DNA of 64,000 bases from Neiella marina (GCF_002165625.1 NZ_NGNS01000002.1:124001-188000), one strand, 5' to 3'; shown: positions 27,996-38,361, numbered from the stretch's first letter. Notes: generated from the letters alone by a model not told the origin. Program-made: numbers and translations.

Positions 27996-30440
27996 ATGAC
28001 TGCATCAACTTTTGGCTACTTCGACGATGCCAATAAAGAATACGTCGTCACCACGCCGTTTACGCCATTACCGTGGATCAATTACCTAGGTAATGATGGC
28101 TTCTTCGGCCTGATCTCCAATACCTCGGGCGGCTATAGCTTTTATCGCGATGCCAAGTTCCGTCGCATCACTCGCTATCGTTATAACAATGTACCGATGG
28201 ATAGCGGAGGACGTTACTTCTACATCAATGATAACGGAACAGTTTGGAACCCTGGCGGTCGCCCTGTTCGGACCGAGTTGGACCATTATGAGTGTCGCCA
28301 TGGCATGGGCTATAGCAAGTTTATTGGCCGCAAGAACGACATTGAAGTGGAACAAACTACCTTTATTCCGCTGAAAGATTGGTGTGAAGTTCACCGAGTG
28401 ACGGTCACCAACCAGAGTGCTGCGAAAAAGTCAGTGAAACTATTTTCATCGCTGGAATGGTGCTTGTGGAATGCAGAGGACGATGGCGCCAACTTCCAGC
28501 GTAATTTCTCAACTGGTGAAGTTGAATTAGAAGGCAGTGCCATCTATCACAAGACCGAATATCGGGAACGTCGTAACCACTATTCGTTCTTCTCGGTCAA
28601 TGCGCCGCTGGCTGGCTATGATACTGACCGCCAGCATTTTGTCGGTGTTTACAACGATTATTCATGTCCCAAAGCGGTCATGGATGGCGCCTGTACAAAC
28701 TCTGAGGCCCACGGTTGGTCGCCTGTTGCAGCCCATCAACTCGATGTTGAACTGGCCGCTGGCGAGAGCAAAACCTTTGTCTTTGTCATGGGTTATGTCG
28801 AGGTTGAGCCTGAGAATAAATGGCAAGCGCCAGGGGTGATTAACAAGCAGCCTGCCAAAGCACTGATCGCTAGATACGACACGGCGGAAAAAGCTAGCGC
28901 GGCTCTGAAAACGTTAACAGACTATTGGGATGAGCTCCTGTCGCGTTTCACCGTTAAGTCAGATGACGAGCGTCTCGACCGTGCGCTGAATATTTGGAAC
29001 CAGTATCAAAATATGGTGACGTTCAATATGTCGCGCAGTGCCTCGTATTTTGAGTCGGGCATTGGTCGCGGTATGGGCTTCCGTGATTCCAACCAAGACA
29101 CGATTGGCTTTGCCCATATGATCCCATCAGCGGTTAGAGAGCGGATCATCGATTTGGCTGCAACTCAGCAATCGGACGGTTCGGCATACCACCAGTATCA
29201 GCCGTTAACCAAAAAGGGCAATGCCGATATTGGCGGTAACTTCAACGATGACCCGATGTGGCTTGTTTTAGCTGTTGCCAACTATGTCAAAGAGTCTGGT
29301 GATGTTAGTTTCCTCAAACACATAGTGCCATTTGAAGATACTCCTGAAGTACCTAGCACTATCTACGATCACCTCAAAGCATCGTTCTATCATGTAGTGA
29401 ATAATCTCGGCCCTCACAAACTGCCATTGATTGGTCGTGCTGATTGGAATGACTGCCTCAATCTTAACTGTTTCTCGACCGAACCGAATGAGTCGTATCA
29501 AACCACCCAGCGCGGTGATAGCGATGTCGCCGAATCGCTGATGATTGCCGGTCAGTTTGTGTTATACGGCAATGAGTTTATTGCCATTGCTAAGCTGCTT
29601 GGTTTTGAGGCCGATGCCGTTGATGCCCAGCCTCATGTCGATGCCATGGTCAGTGCGGTGAAAGAACATGGCTGGGATGGTGAATGGTTTCTTCGTGCGT
29701 ATGACTCCCAAAGTCAACCAATTGGCAGTAGCAATAACAATGAAGGCAAGATCTTCATTGAGTCACAGGGCTTCTGCACCATGGCAGGCATTGGTTTTGA
29801 TGATGGCAAAGCCAAGCAAGCGTTGGATTCGGTAGAGAAACACTTGGCTTGTGAATATGGCGTGATGTTACAGCAGCCGGCTTTCTCCGAATACAACCCG
29901 CTGTACGGTGAGATCACTTCATATCCGCCAGGCTACAAAGAAAATGCCGGAATTTTCTGCCACAACAATCCATGGATTGTTGTGGCAGAAGCCATGTTGG
30001 GCCGAGCTGACAAAGCATTGAGTTATTACACTCGGATCACCCCTGCATTCATTGAGCATTTGACTGAGCGGCACAAAACCGAACCTTATGTATACTCGCA
30101 AATGATCTCGGGGCGTGACGCTTACATTCAAGGCGAAGCGAAGAACTCTTGGCTAACCGGGACTGCTGCCTGGAACTACTACGCAGCTACCCAGTATATT
30201 TTGGGAATTCGCCCTGACTACAATGGCTTGCAAATTGACCCTTGCCTTGATGCGAGTCTGGGCGATATCAACATCACGCGCCAATTCCGTGATGCGGTTT
30301 ACCATATTGAAATCAAACAAGGTGGTGGCACAGGTAAAGGCATTGCCAGTATGACTATTGATGGCGTCGACGTTGACGGTGATGTCATTGATTACCAGAA
30401 ATTCAATGGCGAACATGAGATTAAAGTGGTGCTGAACTAA
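27996..30440 (+). CDS. GH94 cellobiose (or cellodextrin/laminaribiose) phosphorylase
   Basis: A cytoplasmic inverting phosphorylase that splits cellobiose with phosphate into glucose 1-phosphate and glucose, saving one ATP. I chose the ATG at 27996 (814 residues, the family length); the frame is open from 27903 without family-like residues. The protein begins with the GH94 N-domain (GYFDDANKEYVVTTPFTPLPW, GNDGFFGLISNTSGGYSF). The (alpha/alpha)6 catalytic domain has FRDSNQDTIGF, GRADWNDCLNLNCF with the general-acid Asp in DWND (residues 483-486), TTQRGDSDVAESL, and ENAGIFCHNNPW. The C-terminal part reads TGTAAWNYYAATQYILGIRPDY. Motifs fit cellobiose phosphorylase best. There is no signal peptide. 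A strong terminator follows. Confidence 0.92.
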   Translation: MTASTFGYFDDANKEYVVTTPFTPLPWINYLGNDGFFGLISNTSGGYSFYRDAKFRRITRYRYNNVPMDSGGRYFYINDNGTVWNPGGRPVRTELDHYECRHGMGYSKFIGRKNDIEVEQTTFIPLKDWCEVHRVTVTNQSAAKKSVKLFSSLEWCLWNAEDDGANFQRNFSTGEVELEGSAIYHKTEYRERRNHYSFFSVNAPLAGYDTDRQHFVGVYNDYSCPKAVMDGACTNSEAHGWSPVAAHQLDVELAAGESKTFVFVMGYVEVEPENKWQAPGVINKQPAKALIARYDTAEKASAALKTLTDYWDELLSRFTVKSDDERLDRALNIWNQYQNMVTFNMSRSASYFESGIGRGMGFRDSNQDTIGFAHMIPSAVRERIIDLAATQQSDGSAYHQYQPLTKKGNADIGGNFNDDPMWLVLAVANYVKESGDVSFLKHIVPFEDTPEVPSTIYDHLKASFYHVVNNLGPHKLPLIGRADWNDCLNLNCFSTEPNESYQTTQRGDSDVAESLMIAGQFVLYGNEFIAIAKLLGFEADAVDAQPHVDAMVSAVKEHGWDGEWFLRAYDSQSQPIGSSNNNEGKIFIESQGFCTMAGIGFDDGKAKQALDSVEKHLACEYGVMLQQPAFSEYNPLYGEITSYPPGYKENAGIFCHNNPWIVVAEAMLGRADKALSYYTRITPAFIEHLTERHKTEPYVYSQMISGRDAYIQGEAKNSWLTGTAAWNYYAATQYILGIRPDYNGLQIDPCLDASLGDINITRQFRDAVYHIEIKQGGGTGKGIASMTIDGVDVDGDVIDYQKFNGEHEIKVVLN

Positions 30441-30453
30441 ACATCGCTCATTA

Positions 30454-30467
30454 TGTAAACGTTTTAA
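30454..30467. promoter_or_regulatory. Operator-like site downstream of GH94
   Basis: TGTAAACGTTTTAA matches the locus motif except at the last positions. It sits between the GH94 stop codon and its terminator, which is an odd place for an operator. It may be a relic, or a distal looping site for the LacI gene nearby. Confidence 0.4.
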
Positions 30468-30476
30468 TCATAATCG

Positions 30477-30505
30477 GAGGCCGTGGTTACCACGGCCTCT
30501 TTTTT
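30477..30505 (+). terminator. Rho-independent terminator after GH94
   Basis: GAGGCCGTGG pairs with CCACGGCCTC around TTA, followed by six T. Confidence 0.92.
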
Positions 30506-30514
30506 ATGACTGAT

Positions 30515-30551
30515 AAAAAAGCCTCATTGGCTGGTGCCAGATGAGGCTTTT
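30515..30551 (-). terminator. Terminator of the LacI gene (2)
   Basis: On the minus strand AAAAGCCTCAT pairs with ATGAGGCTTTT, followed by T. It ends the leftward LacI gene and could work in both directions. Confidence 0.8.
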
Positions 30552-30575
30552 CAGTCGTGTAGCTATGCTCAGCAG

Positions 30576-31592
30576 CTATTCCGGCGCTGGGCCGGTGCTA
30601 TCTCGGATCACTAATTGGTGCGACACATATTCGGTTGACGGTTCACTGTGTACGCCTCGCAGGCGAGCGATGAGTTTTTCTGCACACAGCCGCCCTATCT
30701 CCTCAACCGGCTGTGACACGGTGGTGAGGGCGGGGCGCACATAGGTCGAATAGAGAATGTTATCGAAACCAATCACTGACATATCTTCAGGAACTCGGTA
30801 ATCGTTGGCTTGCAAGACATTAATGGCTCCGATCGCCATGTCATCATTGAAACAGAAAATCGCGGTTGGTCGCTGCTTTAATTGCAGTAGCTTTTCGGTG
30901 GCTTCAACACCAGCATCAATATGATAGTCACCTTCAATGATCAGCTTATCATCAACAATTAAACCAGCTTGCTCAAGCGCGTCGCGATACCCTTGAAGAC
31001 GACCGTTGGCACTCTTGGTATTCATTGGGCCAGTGACGGCGGCAATGCGAGTGTGGCCAAGAGCGAGCAGGTATTGAACCGCTTCATGCGCCGCTTTAGC
31101 GTTGTCGAGCAGGACTTTGTCAATACCCTCTAAATCTAATTCTTCATTGGAGTTGACCATGGTCGGGATCTGATCGAGTAACGGTTTATCCGGGTTGATG
31201 TTAAATGGGTTGCGGCCAGAGAAATACAGCAATCCATCGGCTTGTCCCACTTCAACTAAATCAACGTATTGTTTTTCACTCTCTGGGCTACTTTGAGTAT
31301 CGCCAAGCAGCACCGCGTAACCATGGCTGCTGGCGGTTTCTTCAATGGAGCGAATTAAGTCAGCGTTGAATGGGTTAGTGATATCAGGAATGACAACCAT
31401 GATATTACCGGTACGTTGGGTGCGCAGGTTCATGCCCATTCGATTGGGCCTGTAACCCGACTCGGCCACCGCATCAAGGACTCGCTGGCGAGTGGCCTCT
31501 TGCACCAGATCTGGGGTTCGCAAGGTACGAGATACCGTTGCAAGCGACACGTTGGCGATTCGCGCGATGTCTTTGATACCAACTTTGGCCAT
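30576..31592 (-). CDS. LacI-family regulator (2), CytR-like, with the locus operator upstream
   Basis: A 338-residue LacI/GalR-family repressor. The ATG at 31592 is preceded by AGAGGA, which decides it over the upstream codon at 31631. HTH: GIKDIARIANVSLATVSRTL. Hinge: YRPNRMGMNLR. Sensor domain: IMVVIPDITNPFNADLIRSIE, ADGLLYFSGR, GHTRIAAVTGP, TAIFCFNDDMAIGAINVL, SVIGFDNILYSTYVRPALTT. A copy of the locus operator (31690) lies 98 bp upstream of the start, consistent with autoregulation. This is therefore the best candidate for the regulator that binds all the TGWAAACGWTTTCA sites. The effector is likely cellobiose, glucose or a related sugar, by inference only. Confidence 0.92.
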   Translation of the reverse strand: MAKVGIKDIARIANVSLATVSRTLRTPDLVQEATRQRVLDAVAESGYRPNRMGMNLRTQRTGNIMVVIPDITNPFNADLIRSIEETASSHGYAVLLGDTQSSPESEKQYVDLVEVGQADGLLYFSGRNPFNINPDKPLLDQIPTMVNSNEELDLEGIDKVLLDNAKAAHEAVQYLLALGHTRIAAVTGPMNTKSANGRLQGYRDALEQAGLIVDDKLIIEGDYHIDAGVEATEKLLQLKQRPTAIFCFNDDMAIGAINVLQANDYRVPEDMSVIGFDNILYSTYVRPALTTVSQPVEEIGRLCAEKLIARLRGVHSEPSTEYVSHQLVIRDSTGPAPE

Positions 31593-31689
31593 GAAAATCC
31601 TCTGAAAACTTTCGTTTTTAATGAAAAACAATCAGGACAATAGAGAAAACCTGATTACTCCTCAATAGGCTATCACAAACATTTTGATA

Positions 31690-31703
31690 TGAAATCGTTT
31701 TCA
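31690..31703. promoter_or_regulatory. LacI-family operator before LacI gene (2)
   Basis: TGAAATCGTTTTCA is the exact reverse complement of the sites at 2404 and 20557. It lies between the two leftward LacI genes, in the promoter region of the first. Confidence 0.7.
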
Positions 31704-31778
31704 GTTGTTTTTGCGAGTGAGTCACCAAAATATTGAGAATTTTTCATTGTATCAATGCTGCCTAGGGAACTGAGCTGC

Positions 31779-32789
31779 TTACTCGACAGGGCTAATGTCG
31801 GCGACTGAATCTCGGCTAACCAGTGTCGGTAAGTAAGTCATCACCGGTGCACTGTTGGCGGTTTCAATGTTGTAGCAATTACTCAGCAAAAATTCAGTGG
31901 CTGCAATCGCCATGGTGTCCGCAGGAAAGTGCATGGTGGTCAGCGCAGGGAAGGTGTAGCTGGCAAAGTGGAGATCATCAAAACCTAAAATGGAGATCTG
32001 CTCGGGCACTGCAATACCATGTTTGCGACAGTAGGCTAGGGCGCCAAACGCCATTTCATCGTTGCCACAAAATACCGCCGTCAATTGCTGGTCGGCAAGC
32101 TTGGCCATGGCCTGATAGCCACTTGCTTCGGTGAATTCGCCTTCGACGCACCAAGCTGGATTTTGAATCAGTTGATGCTGCTGTAAAGCTTGCTGAAAGC
32201 CTTCAAAGCGTTCTCTGGCGTCTTGCTTGTTTTGGGGGCCAGTAATGCAGCCAATACGCTTGTGGCCCAATTCGATTAAGTGGCTGGCGCCAGTAAAGCT
32301 GCCTTGTAGATTATCTAAGGTGATGCACTGCGACTCTAAACCTGCGACGTGGCGATTGAGCAATACGACATTGGCCTCACGATTAGCAAGCTGCTTCAAA
32401 TAGCCATCGTCAATTGCTTCGACGAGCAAGATCAGAGCATCACAGCGACACTGCAACAGAAATTCGATGGCGTCGCGCTCTTGTTCCGGGTCACAATGAC
32501 CACTCGCGCCGATCAGCTGGATTCGATGTTGGCGGAATAGCTTTTCAGCTTCGCCAATGAAGCGAGCGTGAATCGGCGCGCTCATTTCAGGCACCACCAT
32601 GCCGACAATTCCTGAGCGACCGGATGCCATGGCGCGGGCCAGAGTGTTGGGGCGATAACCCAAGGCTTCGACGGCAGCCATAACTTTGACGCGAGTTTTC
32701 TCAACCACTAACTCTGAGTTATTCAATACTCGAGAAACGGTGGCCGGTGAGACCCCTGCATGTTTCGACACGTCTTTGATGGTTGCCAT
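31779..32789 (-). CDS. LacI-family regulator (3), GntR/GalR-like
   Basis: A 336-residue repressor of the LacI family. HTH: TIKDVSKHAGVSPATVSRVLN. Hinge: ALGYRPNTLARAMASGRS. Sensor domain: IVGMVVPEMSAPIHARFIGEAEKL, CDALILLVEA, GHKRIGCITGP, TAVFCGNDEMAFGALAY, SILGFDDLHFASYTFPALTT. The ATG opens directly on the HTH. It is transcribed in the same direction as LacI gene (2), 187 bp upstream of it. The operator at 31690 lies in the gap between them. A sugar acid or hexose is a typical ligand for the group; the true target is unknown. Confidence 0.9.
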   Translation of the reverse strand: MATIKDVSKHAGVSPATVSRVLNNSELVVEKTRVKVMAAVEALGYRPNTLARAMASGRSGIVGMVVPEMSAPIHARFIGEAEKLFRQHRIQLIGASGHCDPEQERDAIEFLLQCRCDALILLVEAIDDGYLKQLANREANVVLLNRHVAGLESQCITLDNLQGSFTGASHLIELGHKRIGCITGPQNKQDARERFEGFQQALQQHQLIQNPAWCVEGEFTEASGYQAMAKLADQQLTAVFCGNDEMAFGALAYCRKHGIAVPEQISILGFDDLHFASYTFPALTTMHFPADTMAIAATEFLLSNCYNIETANSAPVMTYLPTLVSRDSVADISPVE

Positions 32790-32873
32790 AATTATTCCAA
32801 CTCTGTTGCAGCCGCCAATTATCTAACAGTTTGTAATGAAATGCATGTTTTGACAGGGATTTGACGATGATCG

Positions 32874-33788
32874 TTAGTCTTTACAAGGTTCAATGTTGGC
32901 CAGCGTGGCAAAGCAACTCTGGCGAGCCAAGTCAATAAACGAGCCGATGTAGTCAGCATCAATTGGTGTTCGTACCGCAGCGTAAAGGGTGCTCCAAAGT
33001 GGCGGCTCGAACGGTATCGCAGTGATCGGTGCTTTGTTGGTGTATTCGTTAATGACCCATTCGGGCAAGGCGGCAACGCCACGACCGCTCAGTACCAATT
33101 GCACCATCATTAGCGTTAGCTCTGTTTGTCGAACTTGCGCCGGCGCCAGCCCTGCCGGCAATAGCAAATCACGATAGATAGCCAAACGCGTCGATTCGAC
33201 TGGGTAGGTGATCAAGGTGCTGGTCGTTAAGTGTTCAGCACGGACCCTGTCCAACCTAGCAAGCTCATCGGTGTCCGCTGTGATTAGCATGTTTTGATAA
33301 CGAAATAGCGGTATGTAGCTGAGCGCATCATGTTCGATGGGATCGGCGGTGATCACCAAATCGAGCTCGCCATCGGCCAGCGCTTGCAGGGCGTCAAAAT
33401 GAAAACCACTGGCAAAATCGACCTCTACTTCAGGCCAGAGTTGGCGATACTGATCCAGCGCAGGGAACAACCATTGAAAACAGCTGTGGCATTCAATGGC
33501 CATATGCAGCCGACCGCCATGGCCCATGCTCCATTGCTTCAACTGCGTTTCAGTTCGTTGCACCAGTGGCAGTACTTGATCGGCAAGCCGCAATAATGAC
33601 TCACCAGCTTGAGTCAGTTGCAATGGCTTGGTTTTGCGAACAAACACGGCCTGATCGAGCTTGTGTTCCAATTCTTTGAGCTGATGCGACAATGCTGATT
33701 GAGTGGTGTGCAGCAGGTTAGCCGCAGCGGCAACCGAGTCGGTTTGTTTGAGCGCTTGAATAGTTTTCAGGTGCTTTATATCGATCAT
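32874..33788 (-). CDS. metR: MetR, LysR-type activator of methionine genes
   Basis: A 304-residue LysR-family regulator. It has an N-terminal winged helix (IKHLKTIQALKQTDSVAAAA, TTQSALSHQLKELE) and a homocysteine-binding effector domain. The segment MAIECHSCFQWLFPALDQYR is characteristic of MetR. MetR activates metE and other methionine genes and uses homocysteine as co-effector. The gene is divergent from metE with a 137-bp gap that contains a MetR-type site, the classical arrangement in gammaproteobacteria. The start ATG at 33788 opens directly on the DNA-binding domain. Confidence 0.93.
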   Translation of the reverse strand: MIDIKHLKTIQALKQTDSVAAAANLLHTTQSALSHQLKELEHKLDQAVFVRKTKPLQLTQAGESLLRLADQVLPLVQRTETQLKQWSMGHGGRLHMAIECHSCFQWLFPALDQYRQLWPEVEVDFASGFHFDALQALADGELDLVITADPIEHDALSYIPLFRYQNMLITADTDELARLDRVRAEHLTTSTLITYPVESTRLAIYRDLLLPAGLAPAQVRQTELTLMMVQLVLSGRGVAALPEWVINEYTNKAPITAIPFEPPLWSTLYAAVRTPIDADYIGSFIDLARQSCFATLANIEPCKD

Positions 33789-33853
33789 AAGCGGTCAATT
33801 TCCTTATCCTTGCCGATTAACTTGCGAAAAATTCATGTTGAACGTGAAAAACA

Positions 33854-33866
33854 TGAGATTGCTTCA
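33854..33866. promoter_or_regulatory. MetR-type binding site
   Basis: TGAGATTGCTTCA matches the known MetR consensus TGAANNTNNTTCA except for one base. It stands in the metR/metE divergent region, about 60 bp from the metE start. Confidence 0.65.
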
Positions 33867-33925
33867 TGTTAAGTCGTTAGTCAAACTTTAGCCATCTAAA
33901 CGTCTAACGGAATTTGGGGTTCAAC

Positions 33926-36211
33926 ATGGCACTTGCACATAATCTTGGTTTTCCACGAATCGGCGCGCAGCGCCAACTGAAACAATCTCTTGAAGCTTTC
34001 TGGCGCGGCGATATTTCACAGACTGAGTTACAGCAAACTGGCGCAGCGTTGCGTCATCAGCACTGGCAATGGCAACAACAAGCGGGGTTAGATTTGCTAC
34101 CCGTTGGTGACTTCGCTTGGTATGACCATGTCTTGCAACTGGCACAGAGCTTTGGGGTAGTACCTAGCCGTCACCAGTCCATTGAACAACCGTTGGCGCA
34201 ACTGTTTGCCATGGCGCGCGGTACATCAAATGACACCGGCAATGCCGCCGCCCTAGAGATGACAAAATGGTTCGATACCAACTACCACTATTTAGTCCCT
34301 GAGCTAGAAATAGACCAAGGTTTCTCACTGCAATCATCGTCGTTGATCGAGCAAGTGGATGAGGCATTAGAGCAAGGCCTTGATATTAAGCCTGTGGTGG
34401 TTGGGCCGGTTACGTTTCTGTGGTTGAGCAAGTGCGTTGGCGAGCAATTTGACAAGCTGGCGTTACTGCCACAGTTACTCAATGCCTATAGCCAATTGCT
34501 ACAACAGTTAAATCAGCGTCGGTGCGGTTGGGTACAGATTGATGAGCCGGTGTTGTCGCTGGATTTGCCTGAGTCGTGGTTGCACGCCTTGGTGACCAGT
34601 TATCAGCAGTTAACTGCGGAGTTTGAAGGGCGAGTGTTAGTTGCTAACTACTTCGGTGGTCTAGCGGATAAGCTCACTTGGCTGAACCAAACCGGCGTAG
34701 CGGGTCTTCACATTGATGCCGTGCGGGCGGCCGATGAAGTTCAGGCAATCGCCATTCAATGGCCTGCTGACAAAGTGCTGTCCATCGGTGTTGTTGACGG
34801 CCGCAATGTGTGGCGAGCCGATTTATCTGCGGCACTGACACTACTCACTCCGCTACATGAGCAGCGCGGTGACAATCTCTGGATTGCTCCTTCTTGTTCT
34901 TTGCTCCATGTGCCAGTGGATAGTGATGTTGAACTTGAATTAGATGATGAATTACGCGGTTGGCTTGCGTTTGCGCGGCAAAAGCTAAGTGAAGTAGTGG
35001 CGTTGACGCGAGCGCTAAACGGTTGTCAGTCGTTCACCGATCGGGCGTTATTTACCGATTCCGATCAGATCCAGCGTCAACGTGCACATTCGAGCCGAGT
35101 GCTTAATCTGGCTGTGCGTCAGCGTTGTCATTCGGTACTACCCGAGCATCTTCAACGCCAGAGTCGCTTTGGTCAGCGCCAGCTAATTCAAGCCGATGTG
35201 CTGAAGTTGCCAAAACTCCCAACGACTACCATAGGTTCATTTCCGCAAACGGCTGCGATTCGGCAAAACCGCGCGGCGCTGAAAAATGGCAAGTTGTCGC
35301 AACCGGACTACGATGCCTTTATCGAAGCAGAGATCGCCGATGAGATTAAGCGCCAGCAGCAATTGGATCTGGATGTATTGGTGCATGGTGAACCCGAGCG
35401 TAATGACATGGTGGAGTATTTTGGCGAGCATTTACAAGGAGTTGCCGTTAGCCAATATGGCTGGGTTCAGAGTTATGGCTCGCGCTGCGTCAAGCCGCCG
35501 TTGGTCTATGGCGATGTTGCCAGACCGCAAGCGATGACTGTTCGTTGGAGCAAGTATGCCCAATCACTCACCGATAAACCGGTGAAAGGCATGCTCACTG
35601 GACCGGTTACCTTGTTGAACTGGAGTTTTATTCGCTCCGATTTACCTCGAGCCGAGGTTGCGCAACAGTTGGCTTTGGCTGTTCGAGATGAGGTCGCGGA
35701 TTTAGAGCAGGCTGGGATTCAGATCATTCAAATTGATGAGCCGGCGTTGCGAGAAGGCTTGCCGTTGCGGCAGCGCGACCAGCAAGATTATTTGCAATGG
35801 GCTGTCGGCGCGTTTCGCCTCAGTGCCAATGGTGTTGCCGACAGTACTCAAATTCACACGCACATGTGTTACTGCGAGTTCGAGGATGTCATTGAATCAA
35901 TTGCAACCCTTGATGCCGATGTGATTTCCATCGAAGCGTCACGCTCAGATATGACGTTACTGAGCAGCTTTATTGATTACGACTATCCAAATGCCATTGG
36001 TTTGGGGCTATACGATATTCATTCGCCTAATGTGCCAGAAGTCGCAGCAATGGTGGCCGATTTGCAGCGGGCGAAACAAACTTTCCCTGTTGAGCAAATT
36101 TGGGTCAACCCGGATTGTGGTTTGAAAACTCGTGGCTGGCCGGAAACAGAGGCAGCGCTCGCTAATATGGTTGCTGCCGCCAAGCAAAGTCGGACGGCGA
36201 TTAGCGCCTAG
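33926..36211 (+). CDS. metE: MetE, cobalamin-independent methionine synthase
   Basis: This cytosolic enzyme transfers a methyl group from 5-methyltetrahydropteroyltri-glutamate to homocysteine, the last step of methionine synthesis, without B12. It has 761 residues, the family length, starting at the ATG 33926 ([14 protein letters not shown]); the upstream TTG at 33914 is rejected. It has two related barrels. The C-terminal barrel holds the zinc ligands in [13 protein letters not shown] (His and Cys) and in [13 protein letters not shown] (Cys). Other landmarks are [30 protein letters not shown] and [14 protein letters not shown]. It overlaps the convergent LysR gene by 11 bp at its 3' end. 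Confidence 0.97.
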   Translation: MALAHNLGFPRIGAQRQLKQSLEAFWRGDISQTELQQTGAALRHQHWQWQQQAGLDLLPVGDFAWYDHVLQLAQSFGVVPSRHQSIEQPLAQLFAMARGTSNDTGNAAALEMTKWFDTNYHYLVPELEIDQGFSLQSSSLIEQVDEALEQGLDIKPVVVGPVTFLWLSKCVGEQFDKLALLPQLLNAYSQLLQQLNQRRCGWVQIDEPVLSLDLPESWLHALVTSYQQLTAEFEGRVLVANYFGGLADKLTWLNQTGVAGLHIDAVRAADEVQAIAIQWPADKVLSIGVVDGRNVWRADLSAALTLLTPLHEQRGDNLWIAPSCSLLHVPVDSDVELELDDELRGWLAFARQKLSEVVALTRALNGCQSFTDRALFTDSDQIQRQRAHSSRVLNLAVRQRCHSVLPEHLQRQSRFGQRQLIQADVLKLPKLPTTTIGSFPQTAAIRQNRAALKNGKLSQPDYDAFIEAEIADEIKRQQQLDLDVLVHGEPERNDMVEYFGEHLQGVAVSQYGWVQSYGSRCVKPPLVYGDVARPQAMTVRWSKYAQSLTDKPVKGMLTGPVTLLNWSFIRSDLPRAEVAQQLALAVRDEVADLEQAGIQIIQIDEPALREGLPLRQRDQQDYLQWAVGAFRLSANGVADSTQIHTHMCYCEFEDVIESIATLDADVISIEASRSDMTLLSSFIDYDYPNAIGLGLYDIHSPNVPEVAAMVADLQRAKQTFPVEQIWVNPDCGLKTRGWPETEAALANMVAAAKQSRTAISA

Positions 36212-37112
36212 CCGGAGCTGAGTTCAAGTGAGTCCAGTGCTGCTGCAATAGGTCCAGCAGCACTTGAACTTTAGCTGGTACGTGTTGGCGGTGAGGGTAA
36301 ACGGCATACACGCCTACCGCCGGCAATTGATACTGAGACAGCAGTGGCAAAAGTCGTCCGGTAATCAAGTCATCGGCAATGACGTAATCGGCGATGGCTG
36401 ATATGCCCAGCCCCTGTTTCGCTAAGGCCACCACGGCAGATACCGAATTGGCTTTAACACTGCTTTCAATCGTCACCGGATGACTCGCTCCTTTGCGATC
36501 GGTGAACAGCCACTTCAACGGGCTTTGCAGCAGGGTCAGTGCGATCCACTGATGTTGCGCCAACTCGATTGGCGTTTTAGGGCTACCGTGGTGGGCCAGA
36601 TAGTTGGGTGAAGCGAACACGCGCATTTTCGCCTCGCCAATTTTACGGGCGACCAAACTCGAATCTTTTAGCCAGCCAACCCGAATCGCCAAATCGATTC
36701 CATGTTCCACCATATCAACGATCTGATCGTCTAACTGCAAGTCGATGTTGAGTTTTGGGTACATCGACTTCAATTGCTCAATCACTGGTGCCAATACCAC
36801 AGTGCCGAAGTCAATGGGGCTAGTGATACGAAGCGTGCCGGTGGGTTGATTTTGATATTGACGCAATTCGGTCATTGCCAGATTGGCCCGTTGCAGTAAC
36901 TCCAAGCTATGGCGGTAATAGATTTGTCCTGCCTCGGTGAGGCTGAGGCTGCGGGTCGAACGATTGAGTAAACGAACCCCTAATGACTGCTCAAGCTCGC
37001 GGATGTGTTTACTGATCACCGATTTGGCGACCCCTAGTTGACGCGCCGCGGCAGAAAAACTCTTCGCCTCGACCACACGGGCAAAGGTGTCGGCTCGTCT
37101 AAATTGCTCCAT
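36201..37112 (-). CDS. LysR-type regulator divergent from the OYE gene
   Basis: A 303-residue LysR-family regulator. The ATG at 37112 has AAGGA upstream, which decides it over 37139. The DNA-binding part is [20 protein letters not shown] followed by [20 protein letters not shown]. The effector domain begins near [20 protein letters not shown]. Close relatives often control adjacent oxidoreductase genes in response to electrophiles or quinones. Here the divergent neighbour is an Old Yellow Enzyme, and a dyad in the shared promoter (37190) suits LysR binding. Its target is inferred from this position. Confidence 0.88.
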   Translation of the reverse strand: MEQFRRADTFARVVEAKSFSAAARQLGVAKSVISKHIRELEQSLGVRLLNRSTRSLSLTEAGQIYYRHSLELLQRANLAMTELRQYQNQPTGTLRITSPIDFGTVVLAPVIEQLKSMYPKLNIDLQLDDQIVDMVEHGIDLAIRVGWLKDSSLVARKIGEAKMRVFASPNYLAHHGSPKTPIELAQHQWIALTLLQSPLKWLFTDRKGASHPVTIESSVKANSVSAVVALAKQGLGISAIADYVIADDLITGRLLPLLSQYQLPAVGVYAVYPHRQHVPAKVQVLLDLLQQHWTHLNSAPARR

Positions 37113-37189
37113 CAATCTGATCCTTTGGTTAAACAGCACAGCGATTCGGCGCCACTGATTTGATGCTTGTTGGCATTGTAAGTTTTATT

Positions 37190-37206
37190 GTTTCCATTTT
37201 GGAAAC
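37190..37206. promoter_or_regulatory. LysR-type operator candidate
   Basis: GTTTCCA-TTT-TGGAAAC is a perfect 7-bp inverted repeat with a 3-bp spacer, in the LysR/OYE divergent promoter region. Confidence 0.6.
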
Positions 37207-37308
37207 AGTTAAAGGCATTTTTGCTATCTAGACGACTTTTGGTGCGTCAATAAAATGGACTAAGTCGTGAATAAGCACGGCCACAGAGCCGTTCCAGAGG
37301 ATCTTAAG

Positions 37309-38361
37309 ATGACCACCAACAATGTTTTGTTTGAAGCTGTTAAATTGAATGACCAACTACAGCTCTCTAATCGCATCATCATGGCACCGCTGACGCGCTC
37401 AATGGCTGATGAGAACTTAGCTCCAACTGAGTTAATGGCAGCCTATTACGCTCGTCGTGCTGACGCCGGATTGATCATCTCAGAGGCCATACTGACGGCC
37501 CAGGAAGGGCAAGGTTATCCGCGTGGCCCTGGTATTTACACGAAACAGCAGCAACAAGCTTGGCAGCTCGTGACTGAGCGGGTGCATGAGCAAGGCGGCA
37601 AGATTTTTGCCCAGCTTTGGCATACGGGCCGGGTATCTCACTCGATATATCACAATGGTCAGGTGCCGATTGCACCATCAGCTGTTGCCCTTGATGGTCG
37701 TGTCTTTCAAACCGATGGTTTACGCTATGAAGTGCCGCGCGAAATGACTCAAGCGGATATTAAGCGGGTGGTGCAACAGTTTGCCGATGCCGCTGAACGG
37801 TCATTAGAAGCGGGCTTTGATGGCGTCGAAATCCATGGCGCTAATGGCTACCTCATTGATCAGTTTCTGCATTGGTCGAGCAATCAACGCCAAGACCAAT
37901 ATGGTGGCAACGCGGAAAACATGATGCGCTTTTTGTTTGAGGTTCTGGATGCCATCAAGGCCGTGGTGCCAGAGCAGCGCACGGGCCTAAGATTGTTGCC
38001 TTATCATGCCGCAGACATATTTATGCACAGTGAACCACGTGATTTGCCGGTGTTTGATTTGGTTTTAAGTGAATTGAATCAACGTCAATTGGCTTACCTT
38101 CACAAGGGCATGTACGAAGATGATCCGATTGATGCGTTAAACCAAACCGTCGGCCAGTATATTGCCGAGCGCTATTCGGGCATTCGAATTGCCAGTGGCG
38201 GTTACACCAGCGACACTGCTCAGGCTGCAGTGAAGTCAGGAGTGGCCGAACTGGTTTCGTTTGGTCGACCATTCATCACCCATCACGACTTTGTCGCGCG
38301 ATTAAAGCAGCAACAAACGATTGAACCATACGATAATGATCAACTCGCTGAACTCTTTTAA
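37309..38361 (+). CDS. Old Yellow Enzyme family alkene reductase
   Basis: An FMN-dependent NAD(P)H oxidoreductase (NemA/XenB group) that reduces electrophilic alkenes, quinones or nitro compounds; 350 residues in the cytosol. GAGGA stands 7 bases before the ATG at 37309, which I prefer to 37267. Family motifs are NRIIMAPLTRSMA, DAGLIISEA, GKIFAQLWHTGRVS, GFDGVEIHGANGYLIDQFL (His and Asn that bind the substrate), NQRQDQYGG, and the FMN phosphate-binding ASGGYTSDTAQ and LVSFGRPFITHHD. A cupin gene follows 10 bp downstream in the same operon. The divergent LysR gene is the likely regulator. Confidence 0.93.
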   Translation: MTTNNVLFEAVKLNDQLQLSNRIIMAPLTRSMADENLAPTELMAAYYARRADAGLIISEAILTAQEGQGYPRGPGIYTKQQQQAWQLVTERVHEQGGKIFAQLWHTGRVSHSIYHNGQVPIAPSAVALDGRVFQTDGLRYEVPREMTQADIKRVVQQFADAAERSLEAGFDGVEIHGANGYLIDQFLHWSSNQRQDQYGGNAENMMRFLFEVLDAIKAVVPEQRTGLRLLPYHAADIFMHSEPRDLPVFDLVLSELNQRQLAYLHKGMYEDDPIDALNQTVGQYIAERYSGIRIASGGYTSDTAQAAVKSGVAELVSFGRPFITHHDFVARLKQQQTIEPYDNDQLAELF

